From assembly GCA_028687475.1 (NCBI GenBank), contig JAQUAB010000005.1:42741-106740 (forward strand): a stretch of DNA of 64,000 nucleotides. The letters are read 5' to 3'. Numbering within the stretch: the stretch's first letter is position 1; the number at the start of each line of letters is the position of its first letter. A program made the translations under genes and the position numbers. The notes below the pieces were generated by a model, which worked only from the letters and a program-made list of their open reading frames with translations, had not been told where the DNA came from and searched no databases. Of this stretch, positions 52,345 through 63,425 are shown piece by piece. Source of the DNA: Candidatus Gracilibacteria bacterium (lineage in GTDB: Bacteria; Patescibacteriota; Gracilibacteria; BD1-5; UBA2023).

Positions 52345-52956
52345 ATGTCTGAAATTATCATCCTTGCATCCATCACACTCCTTGCTTCAATATCCCCTGG
52401 TCCGGATTTTATTGTCGTCATGAAAAATGCTCTGAAATCAAGAAAACTCGGCTATCTAACGGCGCTTGGAGTTGGGAGTGCGATATTTGTCCACGTTGCG
52501 TATTGTATCGCTGGCATCTGATTGGTCATCTCACAATCCATTATCCTATTTTCGATTATCAAAACTCTCGGGGCTATATATCTTCTCTATATTTCCTATC
52601 AGCTTTTTCGTTCAAAAAAAGAGAAAATAAAAGATATAGAAGTTACTAAAAATCAAAGCTGATTTCTCGCGTTTCGAGAAGGATTTCTCACGAATGTAAT
52701 GAATCCAAAAGCAACGATATTTTTTCTTTCAGTATTTACTCAAGTTATCAATCCAAATACATTGATTATCACACAGTTTTTATATGGTGTTATGATGGCA
52801 AGTATAGTGTGAGGATGGTTTCTCGTATTGACTACTGTTGTGAATCTTTCTCCAATGAGGTCTCATATTTCATGAGTTCAGTACTATCTAAATAAAGTTA
52901 TGTGAGCACTTTTAGCGTTTCTTGGTATTAAGATTCTTTTATCTTCAAGTAAGTAA
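52345..52956 (+). CDS. LysE/RhtB-family exporter
   Basis: This 203-aa protein has five to six hydrophobic helices. The N-terminus (ILASITLLASISPGPDFIVVMKNALKS) carries the SPGPD motif of the family, and GFLTNVMNPKATIFFLSVF is the second signature. It exports amino acids or similar small molecules; the substrate is unknown. Five UGA glycines hide the gene from the standard code. Its TAA overlaps the ATG of the next gene (TAATG). Confidence 0.9.
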
Positions 52957-53948
52957 TGTTTATCTTTTCTCAATCTCCCTCCATAGAGGCTTCTTTAGAA
53001 GGCTTTAGAAATCCACTTGATATCTTGAATCGGTATTTTTCTTTGCTTGTTCATAGAAATAAACAAAAATATGCTTCCTATGTTCGTGCGATGAAAATGC
53101 AAGTATGGATTCTCATGTTGGCTTCATGACGAGTGAGTCAGGCAATAAATTATCAATATGCATGATTGCGTATTGTGGATGATCGAATTGATGGAGATAT
53201 GGACTTGATAGATACAGATATTTTATGATATGCAGAAAAGCGTTTCCATATTTTGAATGCGCTTGCTCGTCCAGATTTTTCTCCAGAAACTCCTGAGGAT
53301 ACACTTCTCCAAGAAACATTACGTATTGCTCGTGAAAACGGAAAAGAAATGGAAATTAAACAATCAATACAGATGATTCTCGAATCAATGATATTTGACG
53401 CGAAACGCATAAAGAGATTCCGTGAAACAGGAAGATTGGAATTTCTCCCGCGTGAGGAATTGGAACAACATTTTTATAATCTTGATATAGTTGGAACGGG
53501 TATTGGGATGCTCGTGTATCTTGGTTCAAAAAATATTGCAGAAGACTTAAAAAAACTGCATAATATTGGGCGTGCTTGCAGGATAGAATACAATCTTAAT
53601 GACTTTGTAGAGGATATTGAGCATGGAATTCTTAATATTTCTCATGAGGATGCAGAAAAATATAGGATTACAGAGTCAGATTTGGTTGCTGTTCGAGATG
53701 CTCCAATCGTACGTGATATTGATCCAAGAGATCCTGCAAAAGTATGGTATCAAGATATTTCAGAGTATCCAACGAGTATCATTGCATTTCTTCAAGATCA
53801 AGTAGAACAGTATGATAATCATATTAAAATATTTCTGCAAGAGGAGTATATGGATTTTCCGCTTATGACACGAGTTGTATTTCGACAATTTTATCTGAAT
53901 CCTACAGGAAAAAATATTTGAAAATTCCGAATGTTACTGCCTTCATAA
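52956..53948 (+). CDS. Squalene/phytoene synthase-like protein
   Basis: This 330-aa helical protein has an aspartate-rich motif DDRID (in LRIVDDRIDGDMD, about residue 75) and a second motif in IEYNLNDFVEDIEHGILNI (about residue 215). This matches the two Asp-rich Mg-diphosphate sites of head-to-head prenyl synthases (D-D-x-x-D and N-D-x-x-E-D). Overall similarity is only recognisable at these motifs, so it could have another prenyl-related role. It is coupled to the LysE exporter gene by a one-base overlap and is followed 6 bp later by the FemAB-like gene. Confidence 0.6.
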
Positions 53949-53954
53949 TTCATC

Positions 53955-54821
53955 ATGAAAACCCTCTCACGCAACCTCATCCCTGAAGATTTTTCTTACT
54001 ATCGGACTGCTTCGAAGGTATTTCGTGATTACTATGAGAAATATACAGGACTAATTATCGGAACACTGGGGAAATATAATGGATTTTTTATCGCGTTTCA
54101 TGTGTTGCCGTATTTCTGGAGCATTACTTCTGAGAAACACGATGAAGAAATCACCAGAGAAAAATTGCGGAGTGTCGGCATCCCTCATGGGATAGTTTTC
54201 TGGACACCGCACCGTCGCATCGAGAAGCCGAAGTGATGGTGGCGAGTGCCAACTTGGTTCACGAAATGGAACATCCATTCTTCTCGTTCCGCTTTTTCTA
54301 TATTGGATCGTGCTGATTATTGGAATAAATGGTCATCGTCCGCTCGTGCTCATCGTCGTCATATGCTTGAGAATATCGGAAATGGAACCATCCGTATCGA
54401 GAAAAATGCTTCAATCCGAGATTTCCTCAGTCTCTATAGAAACACTAAAATCCATGATCCGAATAAAGGATTTGTCTCTCGAATGACAGAAAAACTATTT
54501 CAGGAAAATATCGAGAATTATCGGGTATATATCATCTCAGTGAATGGTCATCCACTTGCAGGTGCCGTCTTCATCGACGAATGAGTGACGAGCGAATATT
54601 GGGCATCGTTTTATCATGATGATTCTCGTCCATATCATCTCGGAATCGCTATGATGGATGCATGGTTCCTTGACTCGTATGAAAAATGAATAAAATACTG
54701 TGACCTCGACCACATGCGAGATCGTGGACAATCATTCAGCTATGCTGGATATACGAAATTCAAGGAATCTATCGCAGATTATGATGTTTATTTTCACGAC
54801 ATGTGGGTAAAAATCTTCTAG
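53955..54821 (+). CDS. FemAB/GNAT-like acyltransferase
   Basis: This 288-aa protein ends with a GNAT-like part: GHPLAGAVFIDEG, then HLGIAMMDAWFLDSYEKGIK and YCDLDHMRDRG. The pattern is that of FemX/FemAB-like or GNAT transferases, some of which add amino acids to cell-wall or lipid carriers. UGA glycines occur three times. The position after the prenyl synthase-like gene could suggest work on a lipid-linked substrate, which is speculation. Confidence 0.55.
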
Positions 54822-54929
54822 GATTTCTGAAAAACTACGAACTTCTTCGTTAGAAAAATTTATTTCTCAGTCACTTACAAATTAGCAAGCTCCTTTCGAA
54901 AAAATTTTTCTGCCTCGAATTTCTCGTTT

Positions 54930-54957
54930 TTGAGAAATCCTAAGTATCATCTAATAT
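54930..54957 (+). promoter_or_regulatory. Candidate promoter of phosphohexomutase gene
   Basis: TTGAGA (54930-54935), a 16-bp spacer and TAATAT (54952-54957) lie 25 bp before the ATG. An ATTTCTC/GAGAAAT hairpin overlaps the -35 box. Confidence 0.45.
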
Positions 54958-54982
54958 TCTAAATAACTTAAACATTTCCCTT

Positions 54983-56353
54983 ATGAACTACTCACTTCTC
55001 TCCCGTTCCTACGATCTTCGCGGTATCTACGGAGTCGATATCGATGAAGATTTCTACTTTCGACTCGGATATGCTTTTGCCAAAGTAACTAGGAAAAATA
55101 GGATTGCTCTCGGATATGATGCACGACTGTCATCTCCTACTCTGAAGTCTGCATTCACTCGCGGAGCTTCTCTGGCTGGTGCGACCATCATCGACCTGGG
55201 GCTTGTATCATCCGATATGCTCTCATTCGCGACGTGTCACTATGATGATATCGAAGCGGGAGGGATGATCACGGCGAGTCATAATCCGAAGGACTACAAT
55301 GGATTCAAATCACTCGCACATTCTGCAGAACCATACAACCTCAAGAAATACGGTCCAGCAATGGTGGAGATCATGGAGTCTCTCGATATTCCTGACGAGA
55401 ATATCGTAGAAAATGTGGAATATCGCGATGTGAGCGATGATTGGGTGAATCATATCCAGAATTTTGTGGGGAATGATGTTGATTTTTCTGCACTCACGAT
55501 TGTAGCTGATGGTTGAAATGGAAGCGCTGGAGCTTTTATGGAGAAACTTGCGGAGAAGTTCTGATTCAAGCTCGTTCCACTCTATCTCCAACCAGATGGG
55601 AACTTCCCGAATCATCATCCGAATCCGATGCTCGAGAAGAACCGTCAGGATGCGAAGGATGCACTCATAGAAAATCAGGCTGATGCGGCATTTATTTTCG
55701 ATGGCGACGCAGATCGTATCATGATCCTCGATGATGTAGCGAACATGATAACCTCTGGAATCATGTCTTCCGTGATTGCTGAGGAGGTTGCGAAGAAATA
55801 TCCAAAAGCAGGATTTATCGGGAATGCGACAATTTCTCATATCTTCCGTGATACGGTCGAGAGAATCGGCGGATTCTACGAACGTGAGATGGTCGGTCAT
55901 GTCTATATTCGAGAACATATGATGAAGAATCCCGCAATTGTCTATGCTGGAGAACATTCTGCACACTATTTCTTCCGAGATAATTATTATATGGATTCAG
56001 GTATCATGGCAGGAATGGTATTCCTTGCGGCGATTGCTCGTCGTGGGAAGAAGATTTCCGAAGTCGTTCCCGAATACCAGAAATATGTGACACTCGAAGA
56101 GACGAATTTCGAAGTGAAGGATCCGAAGGGTTCTATCGCGATTCTCGCTGAGAAATACAAAAATGAAGATCACGATCTGTTCGACGGTATCACTGTTCGT
56201 TATGCTGATGGAAGTTGGTGGAACTTTCGCCCATCGTCCAATGAGCCACTTCTTCGTCTGAATATGGAAGCAAAAACACAAGAGAGATTCGATGTGCTCT
56301 ATACGGAAATCATGGAACATATCAGAAAATTCGGAGAATCGAGTGAGAATTAG
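54983..56353 (+). CDS. manB: Phosphomannomutase/phosphoglucomutase
   Basis: This 456-aa alpha-D-phosphohexomutase has the phosphoserine loop MITASHNPKDYNG, the metal loop FDGDADRIM, the sugar-binding loop AGEHSAHYFF and the phosphate-binding RPSSNEPLLRL. These are the four family domains in order. It interconverts hexose 6- and 1-phosphates for surface polysaccharide precursors. UGA glycines lie in DGGNGSAG and KFGFKL. It has its own promoter. Confidence 0.93.
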
Positions 56354-56362
56354 TTTCTTTTT

Positions 56363-56424
56363 GTCATTCTCGAAGAGAATCCCTCTCATGAAATTATGAA
56401 AGAGATCCTCCTTCGGAGGATGAC
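56363..56424. repeat. Dispersed GTCATTC inverted repeat element (copy 4)
   Basis: GTCATTCTCG... at the left and TCCTCCTTCGGAGGATGAC at the right form an element with GTCATTC/GATGAC ends. It is similar in layout to 21574-21673, with shared GTCATTCTCG and AGAGAT/GGGATTCC segments. Confidence 0.55.
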
Positions 56425-56434
56425 AAAGTTTTGG

Positions 56435-56463
56435 TTGCTACATCCACTAAAATATGCTACAAT
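56435..56463 (+). promoter_or_regulatory. Candidate promoter
   Basis: TTGCTA (56435-56440), a 17-bp spacer and TACAAT (56458-56463) lie 17 bp before the ATG at 56481. Confidence 0.55.
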
Positions 56464-56480
56464 GGTGGCATATTTTTCTT

Positions 56481-57245
56481 ATGCAGACAAAAGACGACCT
56501 CATCCGTGAAAATTCCGAACTCCGTGCTCGTCTCGAACTCGCGGAGCAATGGATGCAGCGCGAAGTTCAGATTGCGATGCGTCATATCCAGAAAAAAGAA
56601 GTGCAATCTGTGACTCGCAAACATTTCTCGAATCTTCTCGAAGAAGAGGGAATCGATATTATTGCTCGACGTATTCACGATACTTTTGGTGATGGTCTTG
56701 CAAATGCTCCAGAATATACACTTGAGCGTCTCATCGATGCAGAAATATATTGGCAAACCCTTCAGAAATATCCGACTATGGATGGACTTCCGATCATTCT
56801 TGCGTATCAGAAAATACTTGACGCTTGGGTGGAAGAGAAACTGATTGCTACATGGAGGAAGAATAGAAAATGAAATACAAAAGGTGGAATGTTCATGTCT
56901 CCAATAGAAAGAGATATCCAGAATATTCTCACGAAAGATTATACGCTCTCTATCGGACGGCTCTATCAGATTCTCAAAATGGTTCGTGACAATGAAAAAC
57001 TTCCTCTTTTTGTGGTAGAACTGGTAAATTTCTGGAAGAAAGAAATTCCAGAGATTTTTTCTATGCTTGTTTCTGATGTATTTTTCCTTCCATTTTCTGA
57101 GCTCATGGAACGGGAAATATTCACAAAAAAACGTCACGAGAAGAAAGTGACGTTTGGGGATGTGAAGAAGACGAGGGAAATATTTCTAGGAAGTTCTAAG
57201 ACACGAGGTTTATTGCAATGAATTCTTATTTTTCAGAAGGAATAG
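56481..57245 (+). CDS. Hypothetical coiled-coil protein (254 aa)
   Basis: The N-terminal 40 residues (DDLIRENSELRARLELAEQWMQREV) have strong heptad spacing. The rest is helical without signal peptide, membrane segment or cysteines. Reading two UGA codons joins the two halves (..RKNRKGNTKGG..) and extends the end to TAG 57243-57245. I recognise no family. The 3' end overlaps the convergent minus-strand gene by 20 bp. Confidence 0.65.
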
Positions 57246-57639
57246 TATTTTTATACTCACGAGGTTTGAGGAGATATGGATCACTACAGCTGTTATCGTC
57301 GATATTACAATGAATTACGGATTCTTCACCATTGTCGCGGTTCCGTATGGCGAAATCAAGCTTATGTCAACCTCACATTATCTTTATTGTTTCAGGGATT
57401 ACTTCGGAATTTTGTGTTCCTGATATATGTTTTAGCATCTTTTCGACTCGTTCTTTTGTCCACTTTGCAGTAAGTTCTGAAATACGATCACTCATAGTCT
57501 GCTGCTTAGAATAACCAGTATATGCCAACGTACCTCAAAAAGCTAAGGAACAAGCAATTATTAATGCTGCCGTTCTTTTTCGTCTAGAAGTGTCTTTTTC
57601 ATCATTTTCATTGGTAGATGTAAAATCCTCAGCATTCAT
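57226..57639 (-). CDS. Hypothetical membrane-anchored protein (137 aa)
   Basis: The gene is visible only with UGA=Gly: ATG 57639 to TAA 57226-57228. A polar N-terminus (about 20 residues) is followed by one membrane helix TAALIIACSLAFGGTLAYTGY, then a polar region and a C-terminal part with two cysteines (IHCNIDDNSCSDP) that could form a disulfide outside the cell. UGA glycines lie in the helix (AFGGT) and in IMGGHK. The function is unknown. Confidence 0.65.
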
Positions 57640-57749
57640 AAGTATATAAATTTATAGAATAATTAGTTAAATAATATCATTATATTACATTTGTCAAATG
57701 ATTTTTATAAATAAGCATATTTTTCCAGATTTTTCCCTATAATCACTCC

Positions 57750-58223
57750 ATGATTATCCTCTGACTTGATCCATGAACTGCGACGGTGGGATTTGCTCTT
57801 CTCGAGAAAGAAGATCGGATTCTGCGTGTTATTGAGTATGGGGTGATCGAGACGAAGGCTGGACTTTCTCTCTCTGAGCGATTGGTGCAGATAGGGAATG
57901 ACCTCAAGGAAGTCATCAATACATATCATCCCACGATTTGTGGCATCGAGAAGCTTTTCTTCCTTCGCAATGTGACGAATGGTATCGATGTGGCTCATGC
58001 TCGTGGCGTGATGCTCCATACGCTTGCAACTTCAGGGATTCCTATTGTGGAGTTCACACCACTGCAGGTGAAGCAGGGAATCGCAGGGAATGGGTTCGCG
58101 AAAAAACCACAGGTTCAGAAAGCGCTCCAAATGGTGCTCAAGCTCTCTGAAATCCCGAAACCTGATGATGCCGCGGATGCACTTGCTATCGCATATCTCA
58201 CTTCACTCAAGGTGAGAGTATAA
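57750..58223 (+). CDS. ruvC: Holliday junction resolvase RuvC
   Basis: This 157-aa protein has the acidic catalytic residues in LGLDPG (D), GIEKLFF (E) and PDDAADALAIA (D, D). It resolves recombination intermediates with RuvAB. Both glycines of GLDPG come from UGA, so the standard code would lose the active-site start. A TATAAT at 57738-57743 lies 6 bp before the ATG, suggesting a leaderless mRNA, although no clear -35 box is visible. Confidence 0.95.
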
Positions 58224-58230
58224 AATTCCC

Positions 58231-58258
58231 TTGCTTTCGGCTCTACATTCGATACAAT
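58231..58258 (+). promoter_or_regulatory. Candidate promoter of envelope cluster
   Basis: TTGCTT (58231-58236), a 16-bp spacer and TACAAT (58253-58258) lie 28 bp before the ATG at 58287. Confidence 0.55.
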
Positions 58259-58286
58259 TCAATGAAAAGTTAACCGTTCACTGCTC

Positions 58287-59069
58287 ATGCCAATTCTCAC
58301 GGCTCTCGCGATGACATTCCAGGTGACAGAGTTTGATATTTTGATTCTCTGAGGCATATTGTTTGCTATCATGATTTTGTATTATTTTGTGACATTGCAT
58401 CGCATATTTGAAGCAGCATTTGGGGCAATCGTCGGTATGGGAATCTATATTCTTCTCATGGTGCTTCTTGTTGGGAATCCTCCGCTTGGGACGACAGGAA
58501 CTCTTTTTCCATTCGGATTTTCTGTATTTCTGGTGAGTATCGCAGTCTATCTTGTTTTTATACTGGCAGTTCTTTTTCCACTTCATGGTGGATTGGTCGT
58601 GAGTGAACCGACGCAGCCAACACTCTATACACTTGTATATATGTTTGTTTCCGCCTATTTGCTTTTTACAGCTGGTGCGATTTGTATTTATTTTATCGAA
58701 CAGGCATATATATTTCGCGTATCGACGATTTTCACATGGATTCGTGATACACAATATTATGTCGAGACGGTGCGAAATTCCTGGTTCTACAGTTATGTCA
58801 TGGCACATCAAAATACGATTATTCCTCTGGGGGTTGTATTGATGCTCTATAAGCTTCTTCTCTCGAATCTCGTGAATGCAGCGTTGCTTTCTATCTGGTA
58901 CAACCTCTCCCATGTTGGATTCTATCGCTCAAAAGACGATGCGCACTATCGAGTAGAATTCCATGAAGTTGGATGATCAGCACATGCAGCAGAATCAGAT
59001 GATCATGGTGCGGGTCATGATGATCATGGACAGAGTGGATGACACGATGACCATGGTGGACACCATTAG
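58287..59069 (+). CDS. Multi-pass membrane protein with His-rich C-terminal tail (260 aa)
   Basis: About six to seven hydrophobic helices fill residues 12-215 (for example IYILLMVLLVG, VYLVFILAVLF). The last 28 residues are rich in His, Asp and Gly (DDHGAGHDDHGQSGGHDDHG then GHH), a likely divalent-metal-binding tail. UGA glycines occur three times. I recognise no transporter family. It is the first gene of a tight plus-strand cluster (41 bp to the next gene). Confidence 0.7.
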
Positions 59070-59109
59070 GTTCCTGATACATTTATCCCGAAATTTCAAT
59101 ATAAAATCT

Positions 59110-60039
59110 ATGGCATCTGATAATCGATTCGAAGAAAAAATCCTCTACAAGACCCATCAACACTGGATTGTTGCGGTTTCTCATTCTCTGAAAATACTCC
59201 TTATTGGAGTTCTTCCACTGACACTTTTGACGTATGTTCTCGTGGATTATTCCATGGTATATACTTTGGTATGATTTTTCATACTTGCAGGAATTCTTCT
59301 TGGATATGAACATTATCTTTGGCATCATTCCTGGCTTCTTATTGGAAATCAGAAAATAACACTTTCTGTACGAAATAAACTTTTTTCTCAATATGCGATG
59401 AATATCCGCTATCGCAATATTCGCGATTCTGCTGTGAGTAAGAATAGTTTTCTCGGTTTTTTCTTGAAATACGGAACTCTTTTTGTTCGTTCATCGACGA
59501 ATGAAGGGGACTTTCAGGCGCATTTCGTACCAAAAGTTGGAAAGGTATATGCTCTCGTGAATGCACTTTCTCGCTATAGTGATGATGAACGTGCGGAGAT
59601 CGATACGATCGAGAAGCTTCATAACTATCATACTCGGAAGGAATTCTCTGGAACTATAGCTCAGAAATCTCTTCTCGAAGAAAATATCGAAATTCTGAAG
59701 GATATTCCTGGAATTACGGAAGTGATAGAGTTGGATGCTACAACTCGTGAGTATATCCAATGACATGAAGAGATTCGGAATCACGGTGTTCATGAGGTTC
59801 TTCGAAGGAATCGTGTACTTTGTTTCGTTCATGATAGTGAATTTCGTAGCGCTTCTGCTGACATCACTGCAAAAACGAATTCTGGAGAAGTATACTTTCC
59901 TGGAGTTCCATTTCCAGAAGTACATGGAAAAGATGTAATTTCTGCTTCTCCGGGAAGCCAGGTTCATACGTATTTGCGAAACTATTTTCCCTATGCGACT
60001 GATACAGATGCGACAGTACTGGTTGGATGGAATGAATAA
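59110..60039 (+). CDS. Membrane protein with PH-like (bPH) domain (309 aa)
   Basis: Two membrane helices (residues about 25-70: LKILLIGVLPLTLLTYVLV, then LAGILLGYEHYL) are followed by a domain resembling bacterial PH domains (LLIGNQKITLSVRNKLFSQ, FLKYGTLFVRSS). The C-terminal 120 residues are polar. Function unknown; PH-like domains in this setting usually occur in envelope proteins. The end overlaps the PLD gene by 8 bp, so translation is coupled. Confidence 0.6.
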
Positions 60040-61039
60040 GGTTTTTCTTTTTCTTCTTCCTCTATTGATATTGGCTTCTTGTAGTGAATATCGAGATTAT
60101 TATAGAGGAGAACATACACAATACACTACAGGAGATTATATTTCTGCGTCAGGTTCGGATCCAGAGATGTATGTTCTTCCAGATGTGAAAGTGAAAGATG
60201 CACTTGTTTCTCAGTTTGATTCGGCGAAATCCCGCATCTGGGTAGAAATATATACATGGACAGAACGAGATACTGTGGATGCGCTGATTCGTGCTCATAA
60301 TCGGTGAGTCGATACTCGCGTGGTTCTCGAAGGAAATGTCTATGGAACGCCTCGCATCAATAATGATACTTTCGAAAAACTCGAATGAGCAGGAATCTTG
60401 GTGACTTATGCGGACAATGATCGATACAACTTCACTCATGCGAAATTCTGGATCGTTGATGATATGTATTGTGTCAGTACGGGGAATCTGACGTATAGCT
60501 CTTTCCAGAAAAATCGTGATATTATCGTGTGTGATACTCAGAGAGAAGTTCTTTCTATTTTGGAGAATACTTATACTGCTGATCAGAAAAGAATTCAGCC
60601 AGTTTTTTCTGGAGCAATTCCTGCGAATATTGCGATGAGTCCGATCAATATGCGTTCTGGAATTGAGCAATTTATTCAAGATGCACAGAAAACTCTTTTC
60701 GTATATGTACAATCAGTCACTGATGATGCGATGCTCGAGCTCCTAGAACAGAAATCCACATCGTGAGTAGACGTGCGTCTGTGTGTAGCTGACAATGATT
60801 CTCTGTGAAGTCTTTCTGGATACACTTTCCCTATTTCAAGAGTGAAGAAGCCATATCTGCATGCGAAAGCAATTCTCAGAGATGGAAAATATCTTATGAT
60901 TGGAAGTATCAATCTCACTCAAAATGCTCTCGACCATAATCGCGAAGTTTCTCTTTTTTACCAAAATGTACCAAAAATATACAATAGTGCTGAGGCGGTA
61001 TTTTTCAATGATTGTTTTCCTCAGAAATTTGCAAAATAA
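60032..61039 (+). CDS. Phospholipase D-like lipoprotein
   Basis: This 335-aa protein has a lipoprotein signal peptide (MNKVFLFLLPLLILASC, lipobox LASC with Cys at residue 17). Two HKD motifs define the PLD superfamily: FTHAKFWIVDD..STGNLT (about residue 135) and YLHAKAILRDG..GSINLT (about residue 275). It would be anchored to the outer face of the membrane and act on phospholipids or nucleic acids; the family includes nucleases. UGA glycines occur in HNRGVDTR, LEGAGIL, STSGVDV and DSLGSLSG. Confidence 0.9.
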
Positions 61040-61063
61040 ACGGTTATATGGTAGATTAGTTTC

Positions 61064-63415
61064 ATGAATCGCATCCTCTATTACATTCTTCTTGTTATTT
61101 TTTCGACACTTGGAGCATCTTTTATGGTTTTTTCGTCCATGAATTTTGCTGACCCAGATACAATGGTAGTCGAGAGTACGAAAGAAAATTATTGGTATAA
61201 AGTAGTTCTTTCGGATTCAAACTCTATTGTGAAATATATTCCTATTGCAGGAACTGGTCAAAATGTAACACCAGATACCGTTCTTTTTGGTGATATTTGA
61301 CGCCTATCCTCATTTCTCTATTTATTTGAGACTGGTTCTACAGTTCCGCCACTTTCATTTAGTGGAAAAAAGAACATTATTCTCTCCAATGTGCAGGGAA
61401 TTATTTCATTTTATGATTTGTTCTCAAAATACACGATTTCTTCACAGGAGAATGACTTCCGATTGGAGCAAATTACCAATGGAAGTTTCTATATTGGGAG
61501 ATCAGAAAATGGAAAACTCGTCATCTATTCTATCGATGGAGTTGCTCGTCTGGTATTTCTCGACAAAGGTGTAGAGATGACTAATATGATTCTTTTTCCT
61601 GGTTCATATATTCGATTCGATCCTTCGAAGAATGCATCGTTGAAATGAGCCGATCTTTTCCGTATTATTACAACCCTTGCCAAGAAAGATAGTTGATCCG
61701 AAGAAAATTTTGACAACGATGAGAGCTTTGAATTTATGGATCCAAGAGCTGATACTATGGATGGTTCTGATATCTTTTTTAATTCACGACTTCCATTCAA
61801 GACTATTAAACTCTTTCGAGTTCTCTCAGCACGATTTCATAATCAAGTCGCATGAATTAACCTCGCAAATTCATATGATGCCAGTATCGCGAATCAACAA
61901 ACAGCAGAATTTTCTTCTTGGCTCATGAATCCAAGCAAAAAAAATCATCTCATGTTCTTGGAGCTACGATGACTTCTATCCAAAGTGGTGAAGTCAAACG
62001 GAAATACAGATGAGCTCGTTGCACGTATAGCCAAACTCTATGAAATAGCAAAATCGCTCGATACAGAGACATCTTCTGCAGGGAAAATTATCGAACAATT
62101 TCTGCTCGATGGGCATTTTGCTCTCTATGGCGATATGGATAACGTAGGTGCCTCTTATCAGGATACATACGAGAAAATCGCAAGAATGATCGGAATCGAG
62201 CCAACCGAATGAAAGTCAAAGCTCCTTCAAAACTTAGCAGATATCTATTCTGGGAATCTCTTTCTTCAATCCAGCAAGGTGACGAGTTTTCGTATCAATA
62301 CCTACAATCCAACAGCTGAAGCATTGTATGCGACACTCAATGAAACAACTATTGAACAGAAAGATTTCTTCGATATTGCTATCTATGTATATAATATTCT
62401 CGATAAAGTACACGATAAATGAATACTTCCCGCTGAATTTCTCGAAAATGAGTCAACCTATAAATATCTAACAATATTCTTTCGTGCCGGTGAGAAATAT
62501 ATGAACTCTATCGATGATCAAAATAAGAAAATCGATACTATTGTTAGTTTTTCTTCTCAATTCTACGCAAAGATACTATCTATTGTCGTTGCTTCATTGT
62601 ATGATGATCTTATGTATGAGAATGAAGGTGTATTGTATTTGCGAGATAATCTTGTAAGAGGATCTGATATTTCCATGGATAAGACGAGAATCTGATTTAT
62701 ATCCAATCTTGAGTCCAACGTTTCTCGTATTACAGAAATGGTTGATACTGCATATACTCAGGCTCATTTGAAATCAAATTCTGATACTTATATTAGGATC
62801 CAGAAAGCAACACTTAGATTAAAAGCACTGAAGGATATTTTAGATCCATCGAATAGTAAAATGAATTATAAGATGTATCTGAGTACCCCTTATATAAGTG
62901 AAAAAGAATTCAATGATGCTAATCTCGAGGTGATTCTTCCAAAAGTAAGTGCAGATATGCAAAGTATTGAACGAATTGGAATACAACAGAAAATAGATAT
63001 TGTACCACTTTCTCCCTCAGAGAGTTCTATCGGAGAAAAATTTCCAGTTATAAATTCTATTTTCCCTGATGCTGATGTTTCTGCTTTTGTACTGGAGTGA
63101 TGAAATCTCAGAACAAATAAAGCCAAAGGATATATTCGACGAATAGACGATAGTATTGTAGAGTGATATTGGACACTTCTCATTTCTAGTACGAATCAGA
63201 TTTCCCAAGTATTTCTACAATATGGTGGACGAAATATCGAAGTAAAATTTCCAACGAATTCTATAGATGTTGCAACATTTCTTGATTTCCAAAAAAGCAA
63301 TCTTCCGAAATATCTTGATATTATTGAGGCGAATTCTGACATTCCAGGGAATGCTCGAATACTTCTTGCATTCCAGAGAATTGATATTGGAGAAACATCG
63401 TTTAGCCTAGAATAA
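61064..63415 (+). CDS. Secreted or membrane-anchored protein of unknown function (783 aa)
   Basis: An N-terminal hydrophobic helix (residues 4-24: ILYYILLVIFSTLGASFMVF) acts as signal or anchor. Residues about 95-200 have a FecR-like beta pattern (KLVIYSIDGVARLVFL then MTNMILFPGSYIRFD). The middle is helical (residues 240-620) and the C-terminus is beta-rich. About ten UGA glycines split it under the standard code. It follows the PLD gene after 24 bp. I find no enzyme motif. It may be a surface scaffold. Confidence 0.7.
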
Positions 63416-63425
63416 TTCTCTCATA

